64,000 nucleotides of DNA from Kitasatospora albolonga (lineage in GTDB: Bacteria > Actinomycetota > Actinomycetes > Streptomycetales > Streptomycetaceae). The translations under genes and the position numbers were made by a program. The notes beneath the pieces are model-generated. The model was not told the origin of the DNA. It ran no database searches and worked only from the letters and a program-made list of their open reading frames with translations. The stretch lies in contig CP020563.1 of NCBI GenBank assembly GCA_002082585.1, positions 6,442,001 to 6,506,000 of the forward strand, given 5' to 3'. Shown here one piece after another: positions 51,929-61,519 of the stretch (the first letter of the stretch is position 1; the number at the start of each line of letters is the position of its first letter).

Positions 51929-53290
51929 TCAACCGGTGGGCGGTCGGCGGTACATGTCGGCCAGGCGGAAGGCCAGGTCGATCGACTGCTCCTGGTTGAG
52001 TCTCGGATCGCATGCCGACTCGTAACGCCTTCCGAGGTCCTGCGCGCCTACCGGGCGGCCGCCCCCGAGGCACTCCGTGACCTCGCTCCCGGTCAGCTCG
52101 ACATGGATGCCTCCCGGGTGGGTGCCCAGGGCCCGGTGGACCGCCATGAATCCGCTCAGCTCGTCCAGGATCGTCTCCACGTGGCGGGTCTTGTAGCCGT
52201 CCGGCGTGGTGAAGGTGTTCCCGTGCATGGGATCGGACAGCCAGCACACCTGGGCGCCCTCGGCGGAGACCTTCTCGACGAGGAGCGGCAGTACGTCACG
52301 CACCCGGTCCGCGCCTGCCCGCATCACGAAGGTCAGACGGCCGGGCTCCCTGTCGGGGTCGAGTCGGTCCAGATAGCGGAGCACGGTCTCGGGGCCCACC
52401 GTCGGGCCGAGTTTGACCGCGATGGGGTTCCGGACCCGGGAAAGGAATGCGATGTGGGCGCCGTCCGCCTCCCGGGTGCGTTCGCCCGCCCACAGCAGAT
52501 GCCCGCTGGTGGCGTACAGCCGTCCCGTCCGCTCGTCCACCCGGGTCAGCGGAGTCTCGTAGTCGAGCAGCAGGGCCTCATGGCTGACGAAGAACTCGGT
52601 GGTCGCGAGCGGGGCCGTATCGCCGCCGCAGGCTCGCAGAAAGGCCAGCGCACTCTCGATCTCGTCGGTCAGCCGTCGGTAGCGTTCGCCCGCGGGCGAC
52701 GAGGCGACGAACTCCCGGTTCCACGTGCGGACCTCGGCCAGGTCCGCGAAACCGCCGGTGGTGAGCGCGCGGACAAGATTCAGGGTGGCCGCCGACGCCT
52801 CGTACGCGCGGTTCAGCCGGGAGGCGTCCGGTGTCCGGGAACCGCTGGAGAACTCCAGCCCGTTGACGGCGTCCCCCCGATAGGACGGGAGCCGGACACC
52901 GCCCCGTTCCTCGAAGGCGGTGGACCGCGGCTTGGCGAACTGGCCCGCCATGCGGCCGATCTTGACCACGGGCAGCGAAGAGGCATGGGTCAGGACGACC
53001 GCCATGTGGAGCAGAGTCCGCAGGGTGGCGCGCACCGTGTCCGCGCCGACCCCGGAGAAGGTCTCCGCGCAGTCCCCGCCCTGCAGGACCAGTGCCTCGC
53101 CCCGCGCGACCGCCGCCAGACGGCGGGTCAGCAGATCGCACTCGGCCGGCAGGACCAGCGGAGGTGAACCCGCCAACTTCCGGCCCGCTGCCCGGAGCGC
53201 GTCCGGGTCCGGCCAGTCCGGCTGCTGCGCGGCCGGCAGCCCGAGCCAGGGGGCCGTGGAAAGGCCGCCGTCAGCGGCTTCTGCGGTCAT
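51929..53290 (-). CDS. Class II DAHP synthase
   Basis: 453-residue 3-deoxy-D-arabino-heptulosonate 7-phosphate synthase, the first step of the shikimate pathway (PEP plus erythrose 4-phosphate). Signature LVLQGGDCAETF, MAVVLTHASSLPVVKIGRMAG, and C-terminal metal-binding WLSDPMHGN and TGGVHVE-like GGIHVELTGS are present. Type II enzymes in secondary clusters are usually insensitive to feedback. ATG 53290 is preferred; GTG 53329 lacks a good ribosome site. Its end is 17 nt from the 51-bp repeat, and it diverges from trpE. Confidence 0.92.
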   Translation of the reverse strand: MTAEAADGGLSTAPWLGLPAAQQPDWPDPDALRAAGRKLAGSPPLVLPAECDLLTRRLAAVARGEALVLQGGDCAETFSGVGADTVRATLRTLLHMAVVLTHASSLPVVKIGRMAGQFAKPRSTAFEERGGVRLPSYRGDAVNGLEFSSGSRTPDASRLNRAYEASAATLNLVRALTTGGFADLAEVRTWNREFVASSPAGERYRRLTDEIESALAFLRACGGDTAPLATTEFFVSHEALLLDYETPLTRVDERTGRLYATSGHLLWAGERTREADGAHIAFLSRVRNPIAVKLGPTVGPETVLRYLDRLDPDREPGRLTFVMRAGADRVRDVLPLLVEKVSAEGAQVCWLSDPMHGNTFTTPDGYKTRHVETILDELSGFMAVHRALGTHPGGIHVELTGSEVTECLGGGRPVGAQDLGRRYESACDPRLNQEQSIDLAFRLADMYRRPPTG

Positions 53291-53544
53291 CTCGGAATTC
53301 CACCCGTTCTCGCTCGTACCGAACACCAATGCCCGAGCGTGAACCTCTCGTGTGCTCCGGGCTTTTCCCCTGCCAACTTCAATTCGCGGCGCGGGGCCGC
53401 GTCAAGCGATTCGGGATTGGTCCGCTTCAGCCGTTCCCGATTGGTCTGGTGCCGGCCCGGGCCCGCCTGGTTCGCTGGGGGAGGCGACGTGGAGTGAAGC
53501 GTGGCCGTGAGACCCATCGCAGATAAACGACAGGGGAATTCTTC
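53291..53544. other. Divergent promoter region DAHP synthase / trpE
   Basis: 254 bp with two direct repeats of an 11-bp box (53414-53424 and 53438-53448) exactly 24 bp apart, described as operators below. Confidence 0.7.
53414..53448. promoter_or_regulatory. Candidate MocR operator, trpE promoter
   Basis: GGATTGGTCCG at 53414-53424 and CGATTGGTCTG at 53438-53448 start 24 bp apart; 97 bp to the trpE start codon. The same kind of pair occurs before trpD. Confidence 0.6.
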
Positions 53545-55095
53545 ATGGTGGGTAATGTTCCGCTTCCGGTCACGGTGACCCGTACCGAATTGGCACCGCA
53601 CGACCCGCTCGACCTCTACTCGGCGCTGCGCCGCACCCTGCCTGCCGACGGGGTGTTCCTCTTCGAGAGCGTCGAGGGAGCCGACGAGGACCGGCGTTTC
53701 GCGGTTGTCGGATTCGGCCGCCTCGCGGAACTCCGGGTCTTCGGGGGTGACGGCCGGGCCGGGCGCATCGAGGCGGAAGGGCCGCCCGTGCTCGTGAGGG
53801 CGATCGAGGCGGAGGCGCGACGGGCGGGCCTGACCGTGGCCGGACCCGAGGGGGCACCGCCGGGCCCCGGAACGGCAGCCATGGAATTCGTCGGCAACGA
53901 CGCCCTGTGGACCGTACTGGACTCGGTGCGGGGGCTGTTCACCGTCGAGACCGATGTGCCACGGACCACGTACGCCTTCGGGTTCCTCTCCTCCTTCGCC
54001 TACGAGTCGATGTGGAACATGGACACGCCGGGGCGGCGGACGAAGCCGTCCCAGGCGCCCGACATCACGCTCACCCTCTTCCGGGACACCCTCTGGTACG
54101 ACCTGGGAACGGGCGCCGTCCGCCTGCACCACGCGGCGAGCCCGGCCTTCACCGACCCGGCCGGGCCACCCGCCGACGCGCTCCCCGACGTCCGGGCCCT
54201 GGCCGAGGAGGCCGCCCGCGCCGACGGCCCTCGCCCGGAGATGCCGAGCGCGCCGCGGCCGCACTGGGTGCGCGACAGTGTGGACCGGGACACGTTCCTG
54301 CAGTGGGCCGACCGCTGCCTGGAGCACATCAGGGCCGGGGACATCTACCAGATCCAGATCGGACACCGGCTGGACGTGCGGACCGACTTGGCGCCCGAGG
54401 ACGTCTACCGGCGGTTGCGCCGACGCAATCCCTCGCCCTACATGTACGTGATGCCGAGTGCCGGGCAGTTGCTCATCGGCGCGAGTCCCGAGCTGTTCCT
54501 CCGGATCGAGGACGACACGATCGTCATGCGGCCCATCGCCGGAACGGCCCGCCGGGGCCCGGACGACGAGGAGAACCAGCGGCGGATCAAGGAGATGCGC
54601 GAGAGCACCAAGGAACAGGCCGAACACATCATGCTGGTGGACCTCTGCCGGAATGACATCGGCAGGGTCAGCCGCCCCTCCACCCGGCCGGTCGACGAGC
54701 TGATGGCGGTGGAGACGTTCTCCCATGTCTTCCACCTGGTGTCGACGGTCAGCGGCCGCCTCAGGAGCGGGACCAGCCCGCTGGACGCCGTACGGGCCAC
54801 CTTCCCGGCCGGGACGATGACGGGAGCCCCGAAGCTGCGTGCCATGGAGATCATCGACAGTCTGGAGCAGGAGCCGAGGGGCAGCTACGCCGGTGCCGTC
54901 GGGCTGATGGACGTCCGTGGCTGGACCGAACTCGCCCTGTGCATCCGGACGATCGTCCACGACGGGACGGTCTACTCCACCCAGAGCTCGGCGGGCATGG
55001 TCGCCCAGTCCCGGCCCGCGGACGAGTGGCAGGAGACGCTGGCGAAGATGGGAGCGGCCCACTGGGCCCTGACCGGTGAGGAGTTGCTGTCATGA
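53545..55095 (+). CDS. trpE: Anthranilate synthase component I
   Basis: 516-residue chorismate-utilising subunit; with TrpG it makes anthranilate. The PIAGT signature (MRPIAGTARRG near 330) points to anthranilate rather than aminodeoxychorismate synthase (PIKGT). HIMLVDLCRNDIG, TFPAGTMTGAPK and NPSPYMYVMPS are in place. A tryptophan-site-like triad FES at 40-42 (E. coli LLES) is kept, so feedback inhibition by tryptophan may persist. AGGGGAA site before ATG 53545. trpG overlaps by 4 nt. Confidence 0.93.
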   Translation: MVGNVPLPVTVTRTELAPHDPLDLYSALRRTLPADGVFLFESVEGADEDRRFAVVGFGRLAELRVFGGDGRAGRIEAEGPPVLVRAIEAEARRAGLTVAGPEGAPPGPGTAAMEFVGNDALWTVLDSVRGLFTVETDVPRTTYAFGFLSSFAYESMWNMDTPGRRTKPSQAPDITLTLFRDTLWYDLGTGAVRLHHAASPAFTDPAGPPADALPDVRALAEEAARADGPRPEMPSAPRPHWVRDSVDRDTFLQWADRCLEHIRAGDIYQIQIGHRLDVRTDLAPEDVYRRLRRRNPSPYMYVMPSAGQLLIGASPELFLRIEDDTIVMRPIAGTARRGPDDEENQRRIKEMRESTKEQAEHIMLVDLCRNDIGRVSRPSTRPVDELMAVETFSHVFHLVSTVSGRLRSGTSPLDAVRATFPAGTMTGAPKLRAMEIIDSLEQEPRGSYAGAVGLMDVRGWTELALCIRTIVHDGTVYSTQSSAGMVAQSRPADEWQETLAKMGAAHWALTGEELLS

Positions 55096-55736
55096 AGGTG
55101 CTGTTGATCGACGCGTACGACAGCTTCGTGCACATCATCGACCAGTACGTGCAGACCCTGGGCGCCGAGACGACCGTCGTACGCTCCCGTACGCGGACCC
55201 CCGCCGAACTCGCCGCGCTGGAACCGGACGCCGTCGTCCTCGGTCCCGGCCCCGGTCATCCCGCGGACTCCGGACACGTCGAGCTGGTGCACCACTTCTC
55301 CGGCGTGGTGCCCGTGCTCGGTGTCTGCCTCGGCCATCAGGCCATCGCCCTCGCCCACGGCGGCACGGTCGAGCGGGCCGAGCAGGTCATGCACGGCAGG
55401 GTCAGCGCCGTCCGGCACGACGGTGCCGGAGTGTTCCAGGGGCTCGGCAACACCCTGGAGGCGACCCGCTATCACTCCTTGATCGTCGGGGACCCGCTGC
55501 CCGAGGAACTGGTGACGACCGCGGTCTCCGTCGACCACGGATACGTGATGGGCCTGCGTCACCGCACGCTGCCCGTCGAGGGCGTGCAGTTCCACCCGGA
55601 GAGCATTCTGACGACGGGCGGGCTCCAGCTCTTCCGTAACTTCCTGGGATTCGCACAGGGCGCCGACGTACGATCCCGTCCGGACGTGAACATCGCGGAA
55701 CCCCGGCCGGACGTCACCGCGGTCACCTCCCGCTGA
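55092..55736 (+). CDS. trpG: Anthranilate synthase component II (glutamine amidotransferase)
   Basis: 214-residue class I amidotransferase that supplies ammonia to TrpE. Catalytic Cys in GVCLGHQ, and His/Glu in VQFHPESI. ATGA overlap with trpE ensures equal expression. Its 3' end overlaps the convergent MocR gene by 14 nt; the last ~25 residues extend past the usual end. Confidence 0.93.
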   Translation: MKVLLIDAYDSFVHIIDQYVQTLGAETTVVRSRTRTPAELAALEPDAVVLGPGPGHPADSGHVELVHHFSGVVPVLGVCLGHQAIALAHGGTVERAEQVMHGRVSAVRHDGAGVFQGLGNTLEATRYHSLIVGDPLPEELVTTAVSVDHGYVMGLRHRTLPVEGVQFHPESILTTGGLQLFRNFLGFAQGADVRSRPDVNIAEPRPDVTAVTSR

Positions 55737-57114
55737 GTGCGGCCCCCACCTCCCGGACGGCCTCCGTCACACCGGACTTGGGGAGATGCGCGAAGCCGAC
55801 CACCAGGCCGGCGTCGCCGGGGCGGGGGAGAGCGCGATAGCCGCCCCCGCCCCGGACCAGCACCGAGCGACGCAGCGCGCCGCCGACCACGGCCGTCTCG
55901 TCGGTGTGGGGCGGCAGCCGTACATAGGCGTGGACCCCGGCGGCGGAGCCCAGCACCGCGGCGCCGGGCAGATGACGGCGCACCGCCTCGTCCAGGGCGC
56001 TCCGTCGGGCCGCACAGGTCTCCGTGAGCCTGCGCAGATGCCGGTCGAAGAGGCCGCTGCCCAGGAACTCCGCGAAGGCCGCCTGGGTGAACGCGTCCGT
56101 GCCCAGGTCCTGGCGGCCACGCAGACGCAGCAGCCGGTGGAGCAGCTGTTCCGGTCCGGCCAGCCACCCCAGCCGCAGCCCCGCCCCCAGCACCTTGCTC
56201 GCCGTCCCCGCGTAGACCACATGGTCGGGAGCGAGCCGCTGGAGGGCGAGGGGGCGCGCCGCCCGGTCGTACCAGAGGGCCCCGTCGTAATCGTCCTCGA
56301 TCACCAGCCCGTCCACGTCCCGCGCCCAACGGGCCAATGCTTCCCGACGGGACGCGGAGAGCGTGTACCCGACGGGGAACTGGTGCGCCGGAGTCACCAG
56401 CACGGCCCGCGCGGAGGTGGCCGCGAGCGCTTCCACATCGATCCCCTCGGCGTCCACCGGCACCGGGACCGGCCGCAGTCCGTTCTCCGCGACGAAGTGG
56501 CGCTGCCCGGGGTGCCCGGGCTCCTCCACGGCCAGCTCCCGCTGTCCCGACGCGACCAGGTCGGCGCAGAGCAGGCTCAGCCCCTGGGCGAAACCGGCCG
56601 TCACCATCACCTGGGACGGAGTGGCGCGCACACCCCGTAACCGTCCCAGATGACGGGAGAGTTCGGACCGCAGCTCGGGCACGCCGGCGAGCGGCGGATA
56701 GCCGTCCGGCACCGCCCCGGGCGACCGCAGCACCCGCTGGTACGCGGTGAGCCACTCCTTGTGCGGAAAGGCCGGAGCTCCCTGCCCCGAGACCCGCAGG
56801 TCCCAGCGGGCGACCGGAACGTCCGAGGAGTCCAGCAGGCACGGCACGACGGGCTCGCGGGGCAGGTGGCGGACCACGCGCGTGCCCGCGCCCCGCGCGG
56901 CTTCCAGGAACCCCTCGGCCACCAACTGCCCGTACGCCTCCACCACCACGCTGCGGGAGACCCCGAGGTCCGCGGCCAGTTGGCGGCTGGAGGGCAGACG
57001 GGTACCGGGCTGAAGAATTCCCCCTTCGATCTCTTCGCATATCGACGTTCTTATCTGCGCATTCAGGGACTGTTCCGCTGAGCGGGAAATCGCGACCGAC
57101 AGATGCAGGGGCAT
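55723..57114 (-). CDS. MocR-type (GntR/aminotransferase) regulator
   Basis: 463-residue regulator joining an N-terminal GntR winged helix (about 15-85; LPSSRQLAADLGVSRSVVVE) to a fold-type I aminotransferase-like domain. The PLP lysine is in AGTASKVLGAGLRLG near 300 and the Asp/Tyr pocket in VIEDDYDG, so PLP binding is likely. GAGGAGGAGCGG precedes ATG 57114. Divergent from trpD and convergent with trpG, it is well placed to control the cluster. Regulators of this class bind direct-repeat sites, which are found in both nearby promoters. Effector probably an amino acid or amine. Confidence 0.9.
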   Translation of the reverse strand: MPLHLSVAISRSAEQSLNAQIRTSICEEIEGGILQPGTRLPSSRQLAADLGVSRSVVVEAYGQLVAEGFLEAARGAGTRVVRHLPREPVVPCLLDSSDVPVARWDLRVSGQGAPAFPHKEWLTAYQRVLRSPGAVPDGYPPLAGVPELRSELSRHLGRLRGVRATPSQVMVTAGFAQGLSLLCADLVASGQRELAVEEPGHPGQRHFVAENGLRPVPVPVDAEGIDVEALAATSARAVLVTPAHQFPVGYTLSASRREALARWARDVDGLVIEDDYDGALWYDRAARPLALQRLAPDHVVYAGTASKVLGAGLRLGWLAGPEQLLHRLLRLRGRQDLGTDAFTQAAFAEFLGSGLFDRHLRRLTETCAARRSALDEAVRRHLPGAAVLGSAAGVHAYVRLPPHTDETAVVGGALRRSVLVRGGGGYRALPRPGDAGLVVGFAHLPKSGVTEAVREVGAALSGR

Positions 57115-57264
57115 CCGCTCCTCCTCACGACGATGTGGACTGCAATAAAGGGCACGAAGTGGTCTGTCGGCGAGATCCGTTGCCGCGAACAATGAGGCAC
57201 GACAGCCGCACGTGCCCTTCCGGCACACACATTCGGGCACCCGGACTCGGGAAAGGAAAAACAC
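57115..57264. other. Divergent promoter region mocR / trpD
   Basis: 150 bp. Carries two 11-bp boxes 24 bp apart (57132-57142, 57156-57166) and a separate 9-bp inverted repeat AAGGGCACG/CGTGCCCTT (57148-57156 and 57211-57219). Confidence 0.7.
57132..57166. promoter_or_regulatory. Candidate MocR operator, mocR-trpD promoter
   Basis: GATGTGGACTG (57132-57142) and GAAGTGGTCTG (57156-57166), 24 bp apart. The second box ends 99 nt before trpD and the first lies 18 nt before the mocR start, so both autoregulation and trpD control are possible. Confidence 0.6.
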
Positions 57265-58329
57265 ATGTCCGCGAAACCGCCAGAACTCCGTTGGCCCGCT
57301 CTGATCAACACCCTGGTGGCAGGCCGGGACCTGACCTCCGACGAGGCGGCTCTGGCGATGGAGGACATCATGACGGGGGCCGTCGGCGGCCCCCGTCTCG
57401 CGGGATTCCTGATGGCGCTGCGGTGCAAGGGCGAGACGGTCCAGGAGATGGAAGGGCTGACCCGCACCATGCGGGCGCACGCGGTGCCGCTGCGGATACC
57501 GGGCCCCACCCTGGACATCGTCGGCACCGGTGGCGACGGCTCGGACAGCGTGAACATCTCCACCATGTCGGCGATCGTGGCCGCCGGGGCCGGGGCACGG
57601 GTCGTCAAGCACGGGAACCGTTCAGCCTCCTCGCAGTGCGGTTCGGCGGACGTGCTCGAGGAGCTGGGGGTCACGCTCGATCTGCCGCCCTCGTCGGTCG
57701 AGGCCGTCGCCCTGGACACCGGGATCACCTTCTGTTTCGCTCCCGCCTTCCACCCCGCGATGCGCCACGCCGCCCCGACCCGAAGGGAACTGGGCGTGCG
57801 CACGGCGTTCAACCTGCTGGGCCCGCTCTCGAACCCGGCGTCCCCCACGGCACTGGCAGTCGGGGTGGCCGATGCCGATGCCGCGCCCCTGATCGCCGGT
57901 GTGCTGGCCCGCCAGGGCGTGTCGGCACTCGTCTTCCGGGGCGACGACGGGATGGACGAGCTGACGGTCACCACATCCTCCACGGTCTGGTCGGTCGGCG
58001 ACGACGCCGTGCACCAGGAGGTCTTCGACCCCCGCGAGCTGGGAATCCCCCTCGCCGCACCGGACGCGCTGCGCGGCGGCGACCGGAGACACAACGCCCG
58101 GATCGCACGGGAACTGCTGGCCGGAGCACGCGGGCCGGTACGGGACGCGGTCCTGCTCTCCGCCGCCGCCGCGCTGGCAGCCGCGACACCGGTCGCGGGG
58201 CGGAGCCGGGTGGCCGAACGTATCGCCGCCGAACTGCCCCGAGCGGCCGAGGCCATCGACACCGGTGCGGCGGCCGACGTACTGGAGCGCTGGGCCGCGG
58301 TGAGCACCAAACACGCCGCAGGCGGCTGA
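57265..58329 (+). CDS. trpD: Anthranilate phosphoribosyltransferase
   Basis: 354-residue enzyme attaching phosphoribosyl to anthranilate. Motifs [35 protein letters not shown] and [14 protein letters not shown] (here LSNPA, the usual x position being variable) cover the PRPP and anthranilate sites. ATG 57265 with GGAAAGGAAA upstream. Convergent with trpC, which ends 96 nt away across a terminator hairpin. Confidence 0.93.
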   Translation: MSAKPPELRWPALINTLVAGRDLTSDEAALAMEDIMTGAVGGPRLAGFLMALRCKGETVQEMEGLTRTMRAHAVPLRIPGPTLDIVGTGGDGSDSVNISTMSAIVAAGAGARVVKHGNRSASSQCGSADVLEELGVTLDLPPSSVEAVALDTGITFCFAPAFHPAMRHAAPTRRELGVRTAFNLLGPLSNPASPTALAVGVADADAAPLIAGVLARQGVSALVFRGDDGMDELTVTTSSTVWSVGDDAVHQEVFDPRELGIPLAAPDALRGGDRRHNARIARELLAGARGPVRDAVLLSAAAALAAATPVAGRSRVAERIAAELPRAAEAIDTGAAADVLERWAAVSTKHAAGG

Positions 58330-58376
58330 CCCGCGTGTGCCCCGCCCCGTGCCCGACGCACACAGGCCAGGGCCAC

Positions 58377-58411
58377 GCCCGGTGACCCGGAAGCGATCCG
58401 GGTCACCGGGC
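58377..58411. terminator. Bidirectional terminator trpD / trpC
   Basis: 14-bp perfect stem (58377-58390 with 58398-58411) and 7-nt loop. Confidence 0.8.
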
Positions 58412-58425
58412 CCGCACCACCGGCC

Positions 58426-59235
58426 TCAGCGAGATCCGGGGCACCCGGCACGGCTGCCCGCCGCGATCAGCCCGGCCACGGCAGCACGCGGGTCACCGCT
58501 GGTCACCAGGGACTCACCGACCAGCACCGCGTCCGCCGACGCCTCCCGGAGCCGGGCCGCGTCGGCCGGCGACGCGATACCCGACTCGGCGACCCGCACC
58601 ACATCGGCCGGTATCCGCGGGGCGAGCCGGCCGAACACCGTGGGGTCCACCTCCAGCGTCCGCAGATCCCGTGCGTTCACCCCGATGACCCGGGCCCCGG
58701 CGGCCAGCGCCCGGTCCACCTCCGCTTCGTCGTGCACCTCCACCAGCGGGGTGAGCCCCGCATCCGAGGCCACGGCCAGCAGATCCGTCAGCCGCGCCCC
58801 GTCCAGCGCCGCCACGATCAGCAGGACGAGGTCGGCCCCGTGGGCCCGCGCCTCCCACAGCTGGTACGGCTCCACGACGAAGTCCTTGCACAGCACCGGC
58901 ACCGACACCCGCGCCCGTACGGCGGCCAGGTCCTCGACCGAACCGCCGAAACGGCGTCGTTCGGTCAGCACGCTCACCGCGGTGGCACCGCCCGCCTCGA
59001 ACTCCACCGCCAGAGCGCCCGGGTCGGTGATCGGGGCGAGGGCGCCCCTGGAAGGGCTGGCCCGTTTCACCTCCGCGATGACATGCAGGCGCCCCTTCAC
59101 CCCGAGCAGCTCAGCCGCCGGGAGCGGCGGGGACGCGGCCGCGGCCAGCTCCCGCATCTCCCGCTCGGGGAGAGCCGCACGCCGTCCGGTGAGTTCGGCC
59201 CGCACCCCTTCGATGATCCCGTCGAGTACGGTCAT
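58426..59235 (-). CDS. trpC: Indole-3-glycerol phosphate synthase
   Basis: 269-residue TIM-barrel enzyme that closes the indole ring. Catalytic residues sit in [11 protein letters not shown] (Lys), PVLCKDFVV (Lys), and the C-terminal [15 protein letters not shown] phosphate site. ATG 59235 overlaps the stop of the FAD oxidase gene by 4 nt, making it the last gene of the minus-strand operon. trpA and trpB are not present, so the product must use the housekeeping tryptophan synthase or an indole branch. Confidence 0.93.
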   Translation of the reverse strand: MTVLDGIIEGVRAELTGRRAALPEREMRELAAAASPPLPAAELLGVKGRLHVIAEVKRASPSRGALAPITDPGALAVEFEAGGATAVSVLTERRRFGGSVEDLAAVRARVSVPVLCKDFVVEPYQLWEARAHGADLVLLIVAALDGARLTDLLAVASDAGLTPLVEVHDEAEVDRALAAGARVIGVNARDLRTLEVDPTVFGRLAPRIPADVVRVAESGIASPADAARLREASADAVLVGESLVTSGDPRAAVAGLIAAGSRAGCPGSR

Positions 59236-60863
59236 CGCCTGCCTCCTCGGAGGCCGGGCAGCTCCACCGAGAGCGCGTGCCGGAACACGTCCCGTGGGTC
59301 CCAGCGCTTCTTGACCTGCTGGAGCCGGGGGTAGTTGCCGCCGTAGTAGAGCTCCTGCCATCCGGTGCGGGACCGGTTGCGGGAGGTGTCGCGCAGGTCA
59401 ATGTCCGGGTAGTTGATGTAGGCGCCCCCGGTGGAGGCGCCGGGAACCGGCACCCCGCCGGTCGGCGCGTACACGTCCTCGTACAGGTCCCGGAGAAAGG
59501 CGATGTGCCGCTCGTCCTCGGCCGGGTCGGTCCACTCGCTGATGTACATCAGCATCAGGGCGCTGTCCCGGTGGACCAGCGCCGTCGCGTCCGCCGCCAC
59601 GGTGTTGACCTGCCCCCCGTAAGGCGCGATCAGCACACCGCTGCCCGGGTGCGCGTAGTCGGTGCGGGTCAGGTGCCGGTACAGCGCGGCGGTCTGAGGC
59701 GCGTCGAACGTCCGCCGGTGGTAGGCGGACTTGCCCTTGATCCGCTTGCCGGTGGGCCGGTCGGCGAAGCCCGCCCACTGCGTGGACAGGAGCCACGGGA
59801 ACCGGCCGCGTTCCACCGTCTTCGGCGCGACGCCCACCCCCCGGCCCACCTCCGCGAGGAACCGCTCCAGCCGCCGTTCAGGATTCCCGCGTTGCGTGGA
59901 CAGCTGCACGTTCAGCGCCACCGCGCCCCCGGAGCGGTGGAAGACGGCGAGATGGCTGTAGAGATCGCTTTCGGGATCGCCCGCTCCGTTGTGGGCGACG
60001 TGCCAGGCACCGTAGTTGCGCAGCAGGCGGCTGAACGAGGACTCGTCCAGGGCGTCCCACGGCCAGACCACGCTGCTGACGAGCAACTCCTTCGGAGGGA
60101 CGGGCAGGAGCCGGCCGGCATCGGCACCCGCCGCACCGGGAGAACGGAACCAGTAACGGGTCACCACACCGAAGTTGCCTCCGCCACCGCCGGTGTGCGC
60201 CCACCACAGATCCCGTCGCGGATCGTTCTTGTCACGGGTGGCGATCACCGCCCGTGCCCTGCCCGAGCTGTCGACCACGACGACCTCCACGGCGAGCAGA
60301 TGATCGACCGTCAGGCCGTGGAGCCGGTTCAGGGGGCCGTAGCCGCCCCCGCTGATATGACCACCGATGCCCACCGTCGGGCAGGCACCCGCCGGGAGCG
60401 CGACGCCCCAGCGTTTGAAGAGCTGCTCGTTGACCTGGCCCAGCCGCGCGCCCGCACCCACGGCCAGGGCACGCCGCCGTGGGTCGTGTTCGACGGAGTC
60501 CAGGGCGGACAGGTCGATCACGGCGCGCACGCCCGGGCCCGACACGAAGTCCTCGAAGCAGTGCCCGCCGCTGCGCACCGCGATCCGGCGGCCCGAGTCG
60601 ACCGCCTTCTGCACGGCCGCCACGACCTGCTCGGTGGTGCGTGGCACCCTGATCCAGTCGGGGGTTCCGGCCCAGCGCCGGTTCACCCCCCGGGAGAGAT
60701 CCTCGTACTGCACGCTGCCGGGGACGACCGGAGGCCCGGCATCGGTGGCCGCAGGGCCCCGGCCCTGTGCCGAGGAGGCGGTGGCACCGGCGACACCGGT
60801 GGCCGAGGCCGCCCCCACCAGCGCGGTCGTGCCGAGGAACCGTCGCCGCGTCGTGGAGTTCAT
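59232..60863 (-). CDS. Tat-signal bicovalent FAD oxidase (BBE-like)
   Basis: 543-residue oxidase of the berberine-bridge/GOOX type. Twin-arginine leader [17 protein letters not shown] suggests export. FAD anchors: His101 in [10 protein letters not shown] and Cys161 in [15 protein letters not shown], i.e. bicovalent flavin. Ends with the BBE domain (YINYPD near 490; [18 protein letters not shown]). Related enzymes (TamL, AknOx type) perform late oxidation of alcohols or C-N/C-C bonds in natural product pathways. Overlaps trpC and the DsbA-like gene by 4 nt each. Confidence 0.9.
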   Translation of the reverse strand: MNSTTRRRFLGTTALVGAASATGVAGATASSAQGRGPAATDAGPPVVPGSVQYEDLSRGVNRRWAGTPDWIRVPRTTEQVVAAVQKAVDSGRRIAVRSGGHCFEDFVSGPGVRAVIDLSALDSVEHDPRRRALAVGAGARLGQVNEQLFKRWGVALPAGACPTVGIGGHISGGGYGPLNRLHGLTVDHLLAVEVVVVDSSGRARAVIATRDKNDPRRDLWWAHTGGGGGNFGVVTRYWFRSPGAAGADAGRLLPVPPKELLVSSVVWPWDALDESSFSRLLRNYGAWHVAHNGAGDPESDLYSHLAVFHRSGGAVALNVQLSTQRGNPERRLERFLAEVGRGVGVAPKTVERGRFPWLLSTQWAGFADRPTGKRIKGKSAYHRRTFDAPQTAALYRHLTRTDYAHPGSGVLIAPYGGQVNTVAADATALVHRDSALMLMYISEWTDPAEDERHIAFLRDLYEDVYAPTGGVPVPGASTGGAYINYPDIDLRDTSRNRSRTGWQELYYGGNYPRLQQVKKRWDPRDVFRHALSVELPGLRGGRR

Positions 60864-61519
60864 TCCTGGTCCTTCCTGGTGGTGCCGGCCGTATCGGATG
60901 TGCGCGCGAGTGCGCTGCGGTACACCTCGGGGTCCTCCTGCGCCCCCTCGACGCGTCGCGCGCCGCCGAAGACGATCAGGGGGACCTGGGTGACGCCCGC
61001 GGACCGGGCCGCCCGGATCTCCTGGCGGACCTCGGCCAGCCCCTCGTCCGAAGCGAGCAGATCCGCGGCCCGTGCCCGGCCGAAGCCGGAGCGCACCGCG
61101 CGGTCCAGGAGCAGAGCCGGGTCCGAGACATCGCCGTTCTGCGTGAAGTAGGCCGCGAAGAGCAGCTCCTCGAGCCGGCTCTGCACGCTGCGGCCGTACT
61201 CACGGCCCGCGTACCACAGCATCCGGTGCGCCTGAAGCGTGTTCGCCGCCAAGCCCGTGCGATTGCGGAAGGCGATGCCGTGCCGGTTGCCGGCCTCGGT
61301 CACCTCCTTGCTCATCGTCTCGGCCGTCTCCCGCCCGTACTTGCCCGCCAGCCAGTCGAGCATCGGCATCGGCTCGGCCGGCCGCTCCCCGTCGATCTGG
61401 TACGGGTGCAGCACGATGTCGAGATCGTGACGGCCTGCCGCCGCCAGGCCCAGTTCGAAGGTGCGCTTGGTGATGTAGCACCACGGGCAGGAGATGTCCG
61501 ACCAGATGTCGACTCTCAT
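60860..61519 (-). CDS. FrnE/DsbA-family 2-carboxychromene isomerase-like oxidoreductase
   Basis: 219-residue thioredoxin-like DsbA protein. CPWC active site at 11-14 (WSDISCPWCYI), helical insertion, cis-Pro region TQVPLIVFGG. FrnE relatives are linked to polyketide clusters and disulfide chemistry. It has no signal peptide, so works in the cytoplasm. ATG 61519 overlaps the stop of the flavin monooxygenase gene (ATGA). Role in the pathway is not evident; it might also help fold the exported oxidase. Confidence 0.88.
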   Translation of the reverse strand: MRVDIWSDISCPWCYITKRTFELGLAAAGRHDLDIVLHPYQIDGERPAEPMPMLDWLAGKYGRETAETMSKEVTEAGNRHGIAFRNRTGLAANTLQAHRMLWYAGREYGRSVQSRLEELLFAAYFTQNGDVSDPALLLDRAVRSGFGRARAADLLASDEGLAEVRQEIRAARSAGVTQVPLIVFGGARRVEGAQEDPEVYRSALARTSDTAGTTRKDQE

